Source: Ruminococcaceae bacterium UBA1865
Lineage (GTDB): Bacteria > Bacillota > Clostridia > Oscillospirales > Acutalibacteraceae
Assembly: GCA_002338255.1 (NCBI GenBank)
Contig: DDHX01000054.1
Coordinates: 28,564-43,865 of the forward strand
Length of the DNA: 15,302 nt
Reading direction: 5' to 3'
Below the pieces are notes generated by a model, which had not been told where the DNA came from, searched no databases, and worked only from the letters and a program-made list of their open reading frames with translations. Positions 7,293 through 13,840 of the stretch are shown piece after piece (position 1 is the first letter of the stretch; each line of letters starts with the position of its first letter). The translations under genes were made by a program, and so were the position numbers.

Positions 7293-7460
7293 CTACAGAG
7301 TGCTTTTAGTCTTTTTAAGTAACCACTTGAATACTTTTCGTACGGAAGGGTCTTCTTCATTGCGAATACTCTCAGTAAGTAATTTGATTTTTTGCCGTCT
7401 GGATAAGGCATTAAACATCATTGAAAACTCCGGTTCATCTTCAATAATAATATTTTTCAT
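7293..7460 (-). CDS. Small 55-aa protein
   Basis: A 55-codon ORF starts at an ATG (7460) behind a strong AAAGGAGGTG ribosome binding site, which is the main evidence that it is real. The product is acidic at the N-terminus (MKNIIIEDEPEF) and basic at the C-terminus (VRKVFKWLLKKTKSTL), with SRRQKIKLLTESIRNEEDPS in between, so it is probably a small helical protein. It lies between the XRE-sigma gene and the DUF6103-like gene, all on the minus strand. I do not recognise a family. Small basic partners of sigma-like regulators are known in integrative elements, but no function is claimed. Confidence 0.7.
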   Translation of the reverse strand: MKNIIIEDEPEFSMMFNALSRRQKIKLLTESIRNEEDPSVRKVFKWLLKKTKSTL

Positions 7461-7521
7461 TAGGTTCACCTCCTTTTGGATTGTTGGTTTTTCTGACTTT
7501 TTCGCGCCCTCATGAAGTCAG

Positions 7522-8322
7522 TTATGCAAAAAGTTCATCGGCGGTAAATCTATCACGGCATTTCTTTTTTATTCTCATTCTCCTTAATGCTACTGTCTTT
7601 GCAGAAACTCCCATTTCTCTCGCAGCTTCTTTGGGTTCCTTTCCTTCTAGCCAAGGTCGAAATACTTCCTTCTCCTTTGCTGTTAAAATAGATTCTACTT
7701 TTTGATAAACAGATTCAACCAATATTTTGTATTCGAGCGATTCCCATTCATCAGGTGCCGCGATTAGTTCACCAAGTTCTTGATCAAAAATTTTTTTGTT
7801 TAAGCTTGTATTAAATCGGTAATATGTATCTCTCTTATCATTGTAATCAAACACGGCCCATGTAACGACCTGGTAAGCAAACGTAAAAAATGAAGCAGTA
7901 TTGTTTTTATTATTATCATAAATTTTTGCAGCCTTACATAGGCCAATAGCCGCATCTCCAAAGATTTCGTCGTAGCTCACCGTAGGGTTATACTTACAAA
8001 CGACTTTTTTGTAGACAACACCAATTACCTTCTCATTCTCAGCTACAAGCTGTTGTTGTTTTGGGGTAAGCTTAATTTCAGTTAAGTTCTCCATGCTGAA
8101 ATTATCATCGTTTTCAAACCAATCCTCCGATACTCCCAAAGCTTTTATTATTCTCCGAATCAAAGGCACATCAGGGTTTCGTTTGTTTGTTTCTATGCGG
8201 GATATTTCGCTTTTATCAAATCCGATTAATTTCGCGAGTTGTCTTTGGGATAGTCCTTTCTTATTTCTGGTATAAGCTAAACGTTCCCCAAATGTCATAT
8301 GTTTGCTCGATTTCTCCATCAT
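7522..8322 (-). CDS. XRE helix-turn-helix / sigma-70-like fusion regulator
   Basis: This 266-residue protein has an N-terminal Cro/CI-type helix-turn-helix (about 11-69: FGERLAYTRNKKGLSQRQLA, KSEISRIETNKRNP), followed by a sigma-70 region 2-like segment (about 116-162: DEIFGDAAIGLCKAAKIYD, FTFAYQVVTWAVFDY). A region 4-like helix-turn-helix closes it (about 212-256: LTAKEKEV, EAAREMGVSAKTVALRRMR). It could direct RNA polymerase to the element's own promoters under control of the XRE domain. AAGGAG about ten bases before the ATG at 8322 sets the start; the longer frame to 8493 overlaps the upstream gene and has no site of its own. It starts 20 bases after the secreted-protein gene, so the two are probably co-transcribed. 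A 7-bp inverted repeat (7493-7499 / 7515-7521) follows the gene but lacks a U-tract. Confidence 0.8.
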   Translation of the reverse strand: MMEKSSKHMTFGERLAYTRNKKGLSQRQLAKLIGFDKSEISRIETNKRNPDVPLIRRIIKALGVSEDWFENDDNFSMENLTEIKLTPKQQQLVAENEKVIGVVYKKVVCKYNPTVSYDEIFGDAAIGLCKAAKIYDNNKNNTASFFTFAYQVVTWAVFDYNDKRDTYYRFNTSLNKKIFDQELGELIAAPDEWESLEYKILVESVYQKVESILTAKEKEVFRPWLEGKEPKEAAREMGVSAKTVALRRMRIKKKCRDRFTADELFA

Positions 8323-8342
8323 TACTCTACTCTCCTTCTTAT

Positions 8343-10091
8343 TCACTCTGTCAGTTTCGGCCCAATGTGCCAATCGTCGTAAACGCTGCCTCTGATGGTG
8401 ACGTAATCGTTCAGATTCATGCACAACATCCCGCCGGGTGTCCATGCATCCTCTAGATACGCGTACGTTGTGTACTTGCCGTCCGGAAACCATAGAGGCG
8501 TAAAGTGTACGCTTCGGTTATATGTGGAATAGATGTTGTTTTTAAAGGCAAAGGTTGACGAATCACCATCTGCCGTAAGATCAAGGAGCCTCCAATACGT
8601 CTTATATATAAACTCAGGGAAGTAGGTTACTGCCGTCTGTGCAGCTGCGATATGAGATGATGGTGCAGAGGACTTCAAACTACTGGCAACATTAACTTTA
8701 ATGCCGTAGCCGGAGCGCATTTGCTTTCCGTTGGCGGTCGGTGACTTGTCATCTGGCAATAGGTTCATGCTAGCAGATAATGTAGCATGATAACTTGTAA
8801 AGCTATATTGCCAGTCACCTTCATCAACCCACTTGCCATGATCCACCCACTCGCCACCTGACGGCCAGTCTTTATGTTCTACCCATTTGAAATTCTCGTA
8901 CCATACCCACTTCGGGACCCATACGGCATGCCATATGCCCCACGAATTTGCAGTTGATTGTATTCTACTTGGAACACTTGGTATGGTGAAACTATTGTTG
9001 CGGTCTTTTGCGGTCGGATCAGGAGGCGTGTTCTGATCAAGAGACAAAATGTCTGCAGTAATGGAGTTGTTGCTTAACGAGCCTTTTGAGGTGCTGACAG
9101 AAACAGTAACCTTTTGCGGTGCGCTGGGAGTATGCCACTTTACCCACACGAGTTGAGATTCACCGTCTGGAATGACGATGTTCGTGACCGTATAGGAGCT
9201 GCCATTGATGCGGAAGGTTACTCTTGCAGGGCTGCTCGGTATGATGGCTGCATTTGTACTAAGAGTCACGGAAGTAATTACATCTGTATTTACGCGATAA
9301 GTGACGTCAACCGCATGCTCTGCCGGGGGAGTTGGAGTAGGAGGACTATCTTTGAATTTGACAATGCCTAATCCGAGCGACGAAATGATAGTTGTATCTG
9401 ATTGTGCTTTTGTGGTAGAGCCGGTGTATTTGGGACACCCTAAATCGGATTTTTCAAGGAACATGGAAAGTGGCAAGTTTTGATGCGTTAAGGAAACCAT
9501 CTTTGACCGTAGACCTCCGCTTAACTTTTGGTCGTATAAGGCAGCTTCGGTTGCCGTCATGGACATTTTATAACCTTGAAATGTAAAGTAAGCCACTGGC
9601 TCAATTAGAAGTTTGTAGTTCCCATTGATCAAAGTATCATAGGACGTGCCGATTATTGAAGCAATTTTTTTTATCGTTTCCTCAGAACAAAAATAGCTTT
9701 TAATGGCAGAAATATTTGCGTTGCCTCCGCTGCTGATGATTTTTGGCAGCGCTTTAGATGGTTTAGTGGCAGTATAAGCAGACTGCGAAGCTATAAGTGT
9801 TGAACCGCTTTTATAATGAAGTTTACTTTTTTTATTAAAAAAACGTACAACATCACTCTCATCATGATTTGTCAAATCAATTGGTGTGCTTATCGGCTTA
9901 TTGTCGCTGGCACGGACAACCGTAACCCGTACACCATCTTCGCCTTCATGCCAAAAGTTGCCGCCTGTGCCGCCGCCCATAGAGCCGCCACCCCCGTCCA
10001 TGTTTCCTTCGCCGGTTCCGTCAGCGAAAGCGGTACATGGAATTATAAAAGCTAAAATAATACTTAAAATAAGCGATATAATTCTTTTCAT
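8343..10091 (-). CDS. Secreted Trp-rich surface protein (Athe_2463-like?)
   Basis: This 582-residue exported protein starts MKRIISLILSIILAFIIPCT and has a signal peptide probably cut after AFA (residue 23). A Gly-rich stretch follows (30-44). An all-beta, Ig-like region covers about 261-345 (VTFRINGSSY, SQLVWVKWHTP), preceded by a Pro/Thr linker (PPTPTPPAE). A Trp-rich block lies at 384-428 with repeated KWV/EWV/DW units. There is no LPXTG motif or C-terminal membrane anchor. I recall similar 'SQLVWVKW' proteins being labelled Athe_2463-domain proteins; this is unverified. The start at 10091 has GGAG eight bases upstream; a longer frame to 10148 lacks one and would bury the signal peptide. 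It lies downstream of a membrane-anchored partner and upstream of the XRE-sigma regulator. Function unknown; adhesion or a mating-surface role is possible. Confidence 0.65.
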   Translation of the reverse strand: MKRIISLILSIILAFIIPCTAFADGTGEGNMDGGGGSMGGGTGGNFWHEGEDGVRVTVVRASDNKPISTPIDLTNHDESDVVRFFNKKSKLHYKSGSTLIASQSAYTATKPSKALPKIISSGGNANISAIKSYFCSEETIKKIASIIGTSYDTLINGNYKLLIEPVAYFTFQGYKMSMTATEAALYDQKLSGGLRSKMVSLTHQNLPLSMFLEKSDLGCPKYTGSTTKAQSDTTIISSLGLGIVKFKDSPPTPTPPAEHAVDVTYRVNTDVITSVTLSTNAAIIPSSPARVTFRINGSSYTVTNIVIPDGESQLVWVKWHTPSAPQKVTVSVSTSKGSLSNNSITADILSLDQNTPPDPTAKDRNNSFTIPSVPSRIQSTANSWGIWHAVWVPKWVWYENFKWVEHKDWPSGGEWVDHGKWVDEGDWQYSFTSYHATLSASMNLLPDDKSPTANGKQMRSGYGIKVNVASSLKSSAPSSHIAAAQTAVTYFPEFIYKTYWRLLDLTADGDSSTFAFKNNIYSTYNRSVHFTPLWFPDGKYTTYAYLEDAWTPGGMLCMNLNDYVTIRGSVYDDWHIGPKLTE

Positions 10092-10118
10092 TTTTCTTTC
10101 TCCAATCAAAATGTGCAT

Positions 10119-10148
10119 AAAAATGGCACAGTCGTGTGACCGTGCCAT
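10119..10148 (-). terminator. Intrinsic terminator / attenuator between two surface-protein genes
   Basis: On the minus strand an 11-bp stem with one mismatch (arms 10138-10148 and 10123-10133, loop of four) is followed by five Ts (10123-10119). It lies after the DUF6550-like gene and 27 bases before the secreted-protein start, so it probably reduces rather than abolishes transcription into the downstream genes, unless they have their own promoter. Confidence 0.65.
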
Positions 10149-10175
10149 AAGAATTTGTATTTAATTTTGTGTTTG

Positions 10176-10760
10176 TCAGTCCATGATTCCGACCTGGGAA
10201 CCACCACCCCAATCACCCTCAACAGTTGTCATTTGTCCATGGGGAGTTTGCGTATTTCCAAAGACGGGGTCATTATCACCGGCACTGTTGCTCTTTTTAG
10301 TGGTTGTGCCATCCGATTTCTTCGTTGTCGCTTCGCTGCTCTTCGCAGTCGGTTTGCTTGTGTAAGAAGGCTTCTTGTTTTTATCAGTAAGCGCTGGATT
10401 GGTTGGCGGAGTTACCTTACCGTTGCTTGCCGTGCTGGCATCGCCTTCTACAACCGGTGCAGGCGGGGTAGATGTCGGCTTTTCTATTTTAGTAAGCTGA
10501 GTGCTCTGGCTGGTTCCACTTGATGGAACAAAAACAGGTGTTTGGCTGTCAGTCTCTGAGTTATCACCAATAATTGGCGCAATAGATACGACCAAAGATG
10601 TAGAAGACGAGCGGGATGCGGCAATGGACGACGGTTCAGTTGTAGACACACCACCAGTGCTCAGTGTTAGCGCAATGGCAGCCACGGCAACGCAAAACAG
10701 CGCTGAGCCGGTTATAATAATGCTTTTTTTGGCTTTTGAACTTAGATTAATTTTTTTCAT
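10176..10760 (-). CDS. Membrane-anchored Ser/Thr/Pro-rich protein (DUF6550-like)
   Basis: This 194-residue protein has a short basic N-terminus, one membrane segment (about 13-34: SIIITGSALFCVAVAAIALT) and a long extracellular tail dominated by Ser, Thr, Pro and Lys. The tail has TTKKSDGTTTKK-type repeats around 144-156 and a conserved-looking end (DPVFGNTQTPHG, GGGSQVGIMD). From memory the end resembles DUF6550 proteins of clostridial elements; unverified. GGAGG ahead of the ATG at 10760 and a strong promoter at 10815-10842 support expression. It is the first gene of a probable operon with the secreted Trp-rich protein and the XRE-sigma gene. It is likely an anchored stalk or cell-wall-spanning partner of the secreted protein; that pairing is inference. 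Confidence 0.65.
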   Translation of the reverse strand: MKKINLSSKAKKSIIITGSALFCVAVAAIALTLSTGGVSTTEPSSIAASRSSSTSLVVSIAPIIGDNSETDSQTPVFVPSSGTSQSTQLTKIEKPTSTPPAPVVEGDASTASNGKVTPPTNPALTDKNKKPSYTSKPTAKSSEATTKKSDGTTTKKSNSAGDNDPVFGNTQTPHGQMTTVEGDWGGGSQVGIMD

Positions 10761-10814
10761 GTTGTTTTCCTCCGTTCGGTCATAGATAATTCTTTATCAG
10801 TATTCGCTGATTAC

Positions 10815-10842
10815 ATTATCTTCTTTTTTATTTGATTGTCAA
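10815..10842 (-). promoter_or_regulatory. Promoter of the surface-protein/sigma operon
   Basis: On the minus strand TTGACA (10842-10837), a 16-base spacer and GATAAT (10820-10815) form a near-consensus sigma-A promoter in front of the gene at 10760. A partial palindrome, TTATCAG...CTGATTA (10794-10813), sits where transcription would start and could be an operator. Confidence 0.65.
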
Positions 10843-10872
10843 GGTACGGCCTCCGTTCTATCTGCCATCGTT

Positions 10873-11259
10873 TTAAATTTCATTCAAATTCCGTGCAAGT
10901 TTAATCAAAAAATATGCTCTAACTTCTTTTTTTTCTTGAAGTGTTATAGGTAAATCTATACTCTCCATATCTTTATGTTCGAAAAGATTCAGCTTAATGA
11001 AATCTTTGTAAAGCGGCCCTAAAGGATTCCAAGCTCGCTCTACTGCTTTAATCTTACGTTCACATTCTTCTTGCTTCTCTATTATCTTTTCTGCCTTAAG
11101 CTCCGTTGGTTTGCCTACTTGATTGCCATGTAGTTGGCCGTCGTTATGTACTGTTTTGTTCATAACGGAGCACTCAATTTGTTTAAGCCTGTCAAGTAAA
11201 ACATAATATGAACTTGATATATTTACGACCCTGTATAGCACATCAGTTGGTAACTTCAT
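10873..11259 (-). CDS. RinA/ArpU-like phage-type regulatory protein
   Basis: This 128-residue, mostly helical protein has an N-terminal segment (YRVVNISSSYYVLLDRLKQIE), a long charged coil (about 55-75) and a C-terminal helix region (LPITLQEKKEVRAYFLIKLARNLNEI). The layout recalls RinA/ArpU-type transcription activators of Gram-positive phages and integrative elements, but no signature motif makes this firm. GGAGG precedes the ATG at 11259. It lies between the replication genes and the surface-protein operon, in the same direction as both. The call is a resemblance only; it may be an unrelated helical protein. Confidence 0.45.
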   Translation of the reverse strand: MKLPTDVLYRVVNISSSYYVLLDRLKQIECSVMNKTVHNDGQLHGNQVGKPTELKAEKIIEKQEECERKIKAVERAWNPLGPLYKDFIKLNLFEHKDMESIDLPITLQEKKEVRAYFLIKLARNLNEI

Positions 11260-11329
11260 TCTTCTTTTCCTCCAATTAATAAATTTTGCCTGACCCTGCT
11301 CCTGTTTTCGTGAGAATCACGTCCAGTTG

Positions 11330-12133
11330 TTAAATCGTAAGTTTTACAAACTCATCTTCCCTGATAAAATTTATAAACGCAGATTGCCAATACGCGCTGA
11401 TGTTTTTAACATCTCGCATTTTTTTGCCACGCATATGGTCGAGAAACCCTCTCACAATTTCAGAATCCACTTTGTCTATGTACGGTTTTAAAACGGTCTT
11501 CAGCTGCATACTGCCGTTTATCTTCGTGGATGGAGAAATAAGCATTTCTGCCATGCAGTCGATCAGCGCATCCACTCCTGATAGGTCTTCTGGAAAATTA
11601 TCCTCAAAATAATCATATTCAATTTGATTTTTTAAACTTTGCCGGATTCCGTCTGTCAGTTTGTCGGTTGCCTGTTTCTCATTAGACTGACTGACTGACT
11701 TATTAACTGTAGTATTAGTCTCTTTAATATTACGGTAGACAATTTTGTCGTGGGGGGGATAGACAATTTTGTCGTGGGGAGGTAGACATTTTTGTCGTGG
11801 GGTATAGACATTTTTGTCTATACCTTCACAAGTTGGATGCTTTTGTCCCGGTGAAGCTAAACCTATCCATCTGCGCGAAAAATCATCTTCGTTTCCTTTT
11901 TTTGAATAAATATATCCTTTTTTTTCAAGTAAGGAAATCCATCGCGATATACTCCTTGGGGATACACCATAAAGGTCAGCAAAATATTTATTGCTTGCCC
12001 AGCAATAACCTCTATCGTTGCATAGTGCTGTAATTTCGCTGTAAAGTAATTTTGAGTTTGCCGAAAGGCTATTATCGTATCTCACATTTGCCGGTATTAC
12101 AGCATAATAACTGCGTTTTTCTTCCATCGGCAT
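11330..12133 (-). CDS. Replication initiator-like winged-helix protein
   Basis: This 267-residue protein has an N-terminal winged helix (about 10-75: IPANVRYDNSLSANSKLLYSE, SNKYFADLYGVSPRSISRWI, LEKKGYIYSKKG) typical of replication initiators and DnaD-like proteins of plasmids, phages and integrative elements. A linker rich in HDKIVY-type repeats spans about 105-130, and a C-terminal helical domain (about 165-267) follows. In RepA_N-type initiators the origin lies inside the gene at this linker, and the DNA here does carry four repeats there. GGAG lies five bases before the ATG at 12133; an ATG at 12127 is an alternative. The stop codon of the preceding gene ends two bases before this start, so the pair is translationally coupled. 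It probably lets the excised element replicate; that is inference. Confidence 0.65.
   Translation of the reverse strand: MPMEEKRSYYAVIPANVRYDNSLSANSKLLYSEITALCNDRGYCWASNKYFADLYGVSPRSISRWISLLEKKGYIYSKKGNEDDFSRRWIGLASPGQKHPTCEGIDKNVYTPRQKCLPPHDKIVYPPHDKIVYRNIKETNTTVNKSVSQSNEKQATDKLTDGIRQSLKNQIEYDYFEDNFPEDLSGVDALIDCMAEMLISPSTKINGSMQLKTVLKPYIDKVDSEIVRGFLDHMRGKKMRDVKNISAYWQSAFINFIREDEFVKLTI
11736..11820. repeat. Four iteron-like direct repeats inside the rep gene
   Basis: Units begin at 11736, 11760, 11783 and 11805, each reading TAGACA(A/T)TTTTGTC followed, in the first three, by GTGGGG; the fourth ends in TATACC. Spacings are 24, 23 and 22 bases, so the reading frame of the units differs (DKIVY or DKNVY against RQKCL) while the DNA is conserved. 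Each unit contains a GACA...TGTC inverted core. This fits binding sites for the encoded initiator. Confidence 0.7.
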
Positions 12134-12135
12134 AT

Positions 12136-12498
12136 TTACTCCGTTCTCCCGCGTGAAGGAACGCTTTTGCCCTTACCTTTGAGCGTTTCAAATGAGGGGA
12201 TGGAATCGTCTGCAATATCTAAAAGTTCATATTCATAATGAAATCCTTTGCTATCGCCATGTGAGATACGGCGCTGTTTTAAATATCCTGCTTTTTTTAG
12301 CTCTTTCCATGTTGAATCGAATGCATCACTGCCTTCTTTGCATTTTGCCATTAAAGCCGGTTTGTAATGGTCAAAATCAAATTTGGCGTCTTCTATGCAG
12401 CTTTTAATCAGAAGATATAACCCTTTAGCTTTTAGTGATAAAGTTATATCATCTGCTAATGAATCTGGCATAGAACAAAAGCTATGATTCTCAATCAT
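12136..12498 (-). CDS. Small winged-helix (DnaD/phage replication-type) protein
   Basis: This 120-residue protein contains a winged-helix core: SLKAKGLYLLIKSC (about 24-37), a recognition part around KEGSDAFDSTWKELKKAGYL (about 53-72) and a wing (RRISHGDSKGFHYEYEL). The pattern is common in replication-module proteins of clostridial phages and integrative elements. AAGGAGG about nine bases upstream sets the start at 12498 rather than the in-frame 12624. It is immediately upstream of, and coupled to, the initiator-like gene, and downstream of the excisionase-like gene. It probably acts with the initiator, but its exact role is unknown. Confidence 0.65.
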   Translation of the reverse strand: MIENHSFCSMPDSLADDITLSLKAKGLYLLIKSCIEDAKFDFDHYKPALMAKCKEGSDAFDSTWKELKKAGYLKQRRISHGDSKGFHYEYELLDIADDSIPSFETLKGKGKSVPSRGRTE

Positions 12499-12517
12499 CT
12501 GGAATTTCCTCCTTGCA

Positions 12518-12742
12518 CTATGTACTTTGGGGTTTGGGCTGCTTTTGCTGTTCCATCCACTCAAATAGATCCTCTTTATTGACCGCCCATTTGCGATCCC
12601 CGTTTTTGAAAGCGGGGAAGTCACCTTTTAGAGCATGTTTTTGAAGATTGTCATAACTTCGGTTGAGTATGATGCAAGCGATTTGCAGATCAATAACGAT
12701 TGGTACGCTTGCCCAGTTTGTAAACGGCTTAATATGGTTCAT
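12518..12742 (-). CDS. Excisionase-like helix-turn-helix protein
   Basis: This 74-residue protein has the short MerR/HTH_17-type fold of excisionase-family DNA-binding proteins: an N-terminal helix-turn-helix (LQIACIILNRSYDNLQKHAL) followed by a wing with the typical FPAFKNGDRKWAVNKEDLFEWM, where a basic 'K' and 'W.V' precede the final helix. Such proteins steer tyrosine integrases toward excision or bind plasmid sites. An AAGGAC sequence about eight bases before the ATG at 12742 supports the start. It is the second gene of the leftward array after the XRE gene. It may pair with the integrase at 14957, although the two are 2.2 kb apart. Confidence 0.65.
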   Translation of the reverse strand: MNHIKPFTNWASVPIVIDLQIACIILNRSYDNLQKHALKGDFPAFKNGDRKWAVNKEDLFEWMEQQKQPKPQST

Positions 12743-12759
12743 AAGCTTGTCCTTTCAAT

Positions 12760-12951
12760 TTATTCGCGAATCAGATCATCGACTGTACAGCTCAAGGTTT
12801 TTGCTATTGTTACAGCTACACCGAGGCTTGGAACTTTTAAACCTCTCTCACACAAATTAATAAATTGCTGTGTGCATCCTGCCAAGTCTGCCAAATCATG
12901 CTGGGTAAGTCCTGCTTTTTCGCGAAGCTGTGCGAGATTGTCTTTTAACAT
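12760..12951 (-). CDS. Small XRE-family regulator
   Basis: This 63-residue single-domain Cro/CI helix-turn-helix protein reads NLAQLREKAGLTQHDLADLAGCTQQFINLCERG, followed by P-LGVAVTIAKTLSCTVDDLI. It is the first gene of the leftward array and faces the repressor gene at 13259, the usual arrangement of a Cro-like or activator protein opposite a repressor. The start at 12951 has AAGGAAG about ten bases upstream; an in-frame ATG at 12978 has no site. It probably controls the array through the shared intergenic region. Confidence 0.75.
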   Translation of the reverse strand: MLKDNLAQLREKAGLTQHDLADLAGCTQQFINLCERGLKVPSLGVAVTIAKTLSCTVDDLIRE

Positions 12952-13044
12952 TTTATTGAGCACTTCCTTTCTAAACATTGATTGTTAATACAGCTAATAA
13001 ATGGGTTGCGTTCTGTACAAGTATCCAAAATGCAACTAAATAGA

Positions 13045-13073
13045 TTGACAATTAAAAAACATTGGATTATTAT
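13045..13073 (+). promoter_or_regulatory. Distal plus-strand promoter in the divergent region
   Basis: TTGACA (13045-13050), a 17-base spacer and TATTAT (13068-13073) match a sigma-A promoter pointing toward the repressor gene, about 180 bases before its ATG. I could not find an equally good minus-strand promoter for the gene at 12951. Confidence 0.5.
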
Positions 13074-13165
13074 TTACTTGTTGAATAGCGATAATAATCT
13101 GCGACTTTTTGAAAATGATATTTTCACAAGGTCTGTTTTTGTATTTGTCCTTATCACAACCATAG

Positions 13166-13213
13166 TATAATCGATGTTTTATCGTTTTGCAATGCAATTT
13201 CGATAATTTATCG
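13166..13213 (+). promoter_or_regulatory. Repressor promoter -10 and two operators
   Basis: TATAAT lies at 13166-13171, with a weak -35 (TTGTCC, 13145-13150). It is followed directly by CGATGTTTTATCG (13172-13184) and then the perfect palindrome CGATAATTTATCG (13201-13213), 29 bases apart centre to centre. Their position over the start of transcription suggests autoregulation by one of the two XRE proteins. Confidence 0.6.
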
Positions 13214-13258
13214 ATTTTCATTGTTATATACAATCATTTTTTCAAAGGGGAATTACGA

Positions 13259-13609
13259 ATGGACATTATGCTTAAAAATATCCTCGATTTGATAGATGCC
13301 AATTATCAGAAAGATGAAGATTTTGAAAAAGAGTTTGGTATAGCGAAGTCAACTGTTTCGGCATGGCGTAGGGGAAAGCTAATGTCTTACCAAAAGAATG
13401 CCACAAAAATAGCGGCGTTTTTCAAAGTATCTTCTGACTGGATTTCAGGAAATGGGCAAAAAAATAAGCTCACCGCGAACGGTGAGCCTGTTTCTGATTC
13501 TGCTGTTGAGTTGTCTAAGAAACTTGACCAGATAAGTGACAAGGGGTTGGAAGATATTGCTCGGTACATTGATTTAATCTTGGAGCATGAGAAATCTGAT
13601 AAGAAATAA
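13259..13609 (+). CDS. XRE-family (CI-like) repressor
   Basis: This 116-residue protein has an N-terminal helix-turn-helix (about 15-62: FEKEFGIAKSTVSAWRRGKL, KIAAFFKVSSDWI) and a C-terminal helical tail (about 75-116: ELSKKLDQISDKGLEDIARY) that could dimerise. There is no peptidase domain, so it is not a LexA-type self-cleaving repressor. AAAGGGG about eight bases before the ATG at 13259 sets the start. It is divergent from the minus-strand array and separated from it by two operators, the layout of a lysogeny-type switch. It probably keeps excision and replication genes silent. Confidence 0.78.
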   Translation: MDIMLKNILDLIDANYQKDEDFEKEFGIAKSTVSAWRRGKLMSYQKNATKIAAFFKVSSDWISGNGQKNKLTANGEPVSDSAVELSKKLDQISDKGLEDIARYIDLILEHEKSDKK

Positions 13610-13781
13610 ATGCGCTTGCTTTTTCAGCGTTTTCCGAGTTTTCGATTTTTGATATTCCAGTGATAATTTTTTTCATTAGAATCGCTCTATCCGTTATAAC
13701 TCCACCTCGTATTAGTTCCGCATTCTCTAAAGTAGCAATTTTAATTATAGAACGTATGTTTGAAAAGTCAATAGTAATTTT
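13515..13781 (-). pseudogene. Possible small gene or remnant, antisense to the repressor 3' end
   Basis: On the minus strand a frame is open from 13781 to 13515 and its first two thirds read like genuine protein (KITIDFSNIRSIIKIATLEN, then GGVITDRAI, then ENAEKASAF). No usual start codon lies in the upstream part; the first ATG is at 13676, without a good ribosome binding site. The last 30 or so codons overlap the repressor gene on the other strand and look non-coding. It is either a decayed gene or the product of an unusual start. The gap 13610-13840 holds nothing else except the promoter at 13744-13771. Confidence 0.3.
13744..13771 (-). promoter_or_regulatory. Strong minus-strand promoter
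   Basis: TTGACT (13771-13766), a 16-base spacer and TATAAT (13749-13744) on the minus strand would produce a transcript running leftward, antisense into the 3' end of the repressor gene. The sequence also lies inside the open frame at 13515-13781, so it could be coincidental coding sequence. Confidence 0.45.
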
Positions 13782-13840
13782 CTATACTCGCAACTGCTGT
13801 CCCATAAATGGACTGCAAATAACGTGTGTGCTGAATCAAA

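Noticed and set aside
11752..11758. G7 tract as a phase-variable contingency repeat in the rep-like gene
   Set aside because: Seven Gs is short, and the run is explained as part of the first iteron-like unit, whose siblings have four Gs. Slippage cannot be claimed without reads.
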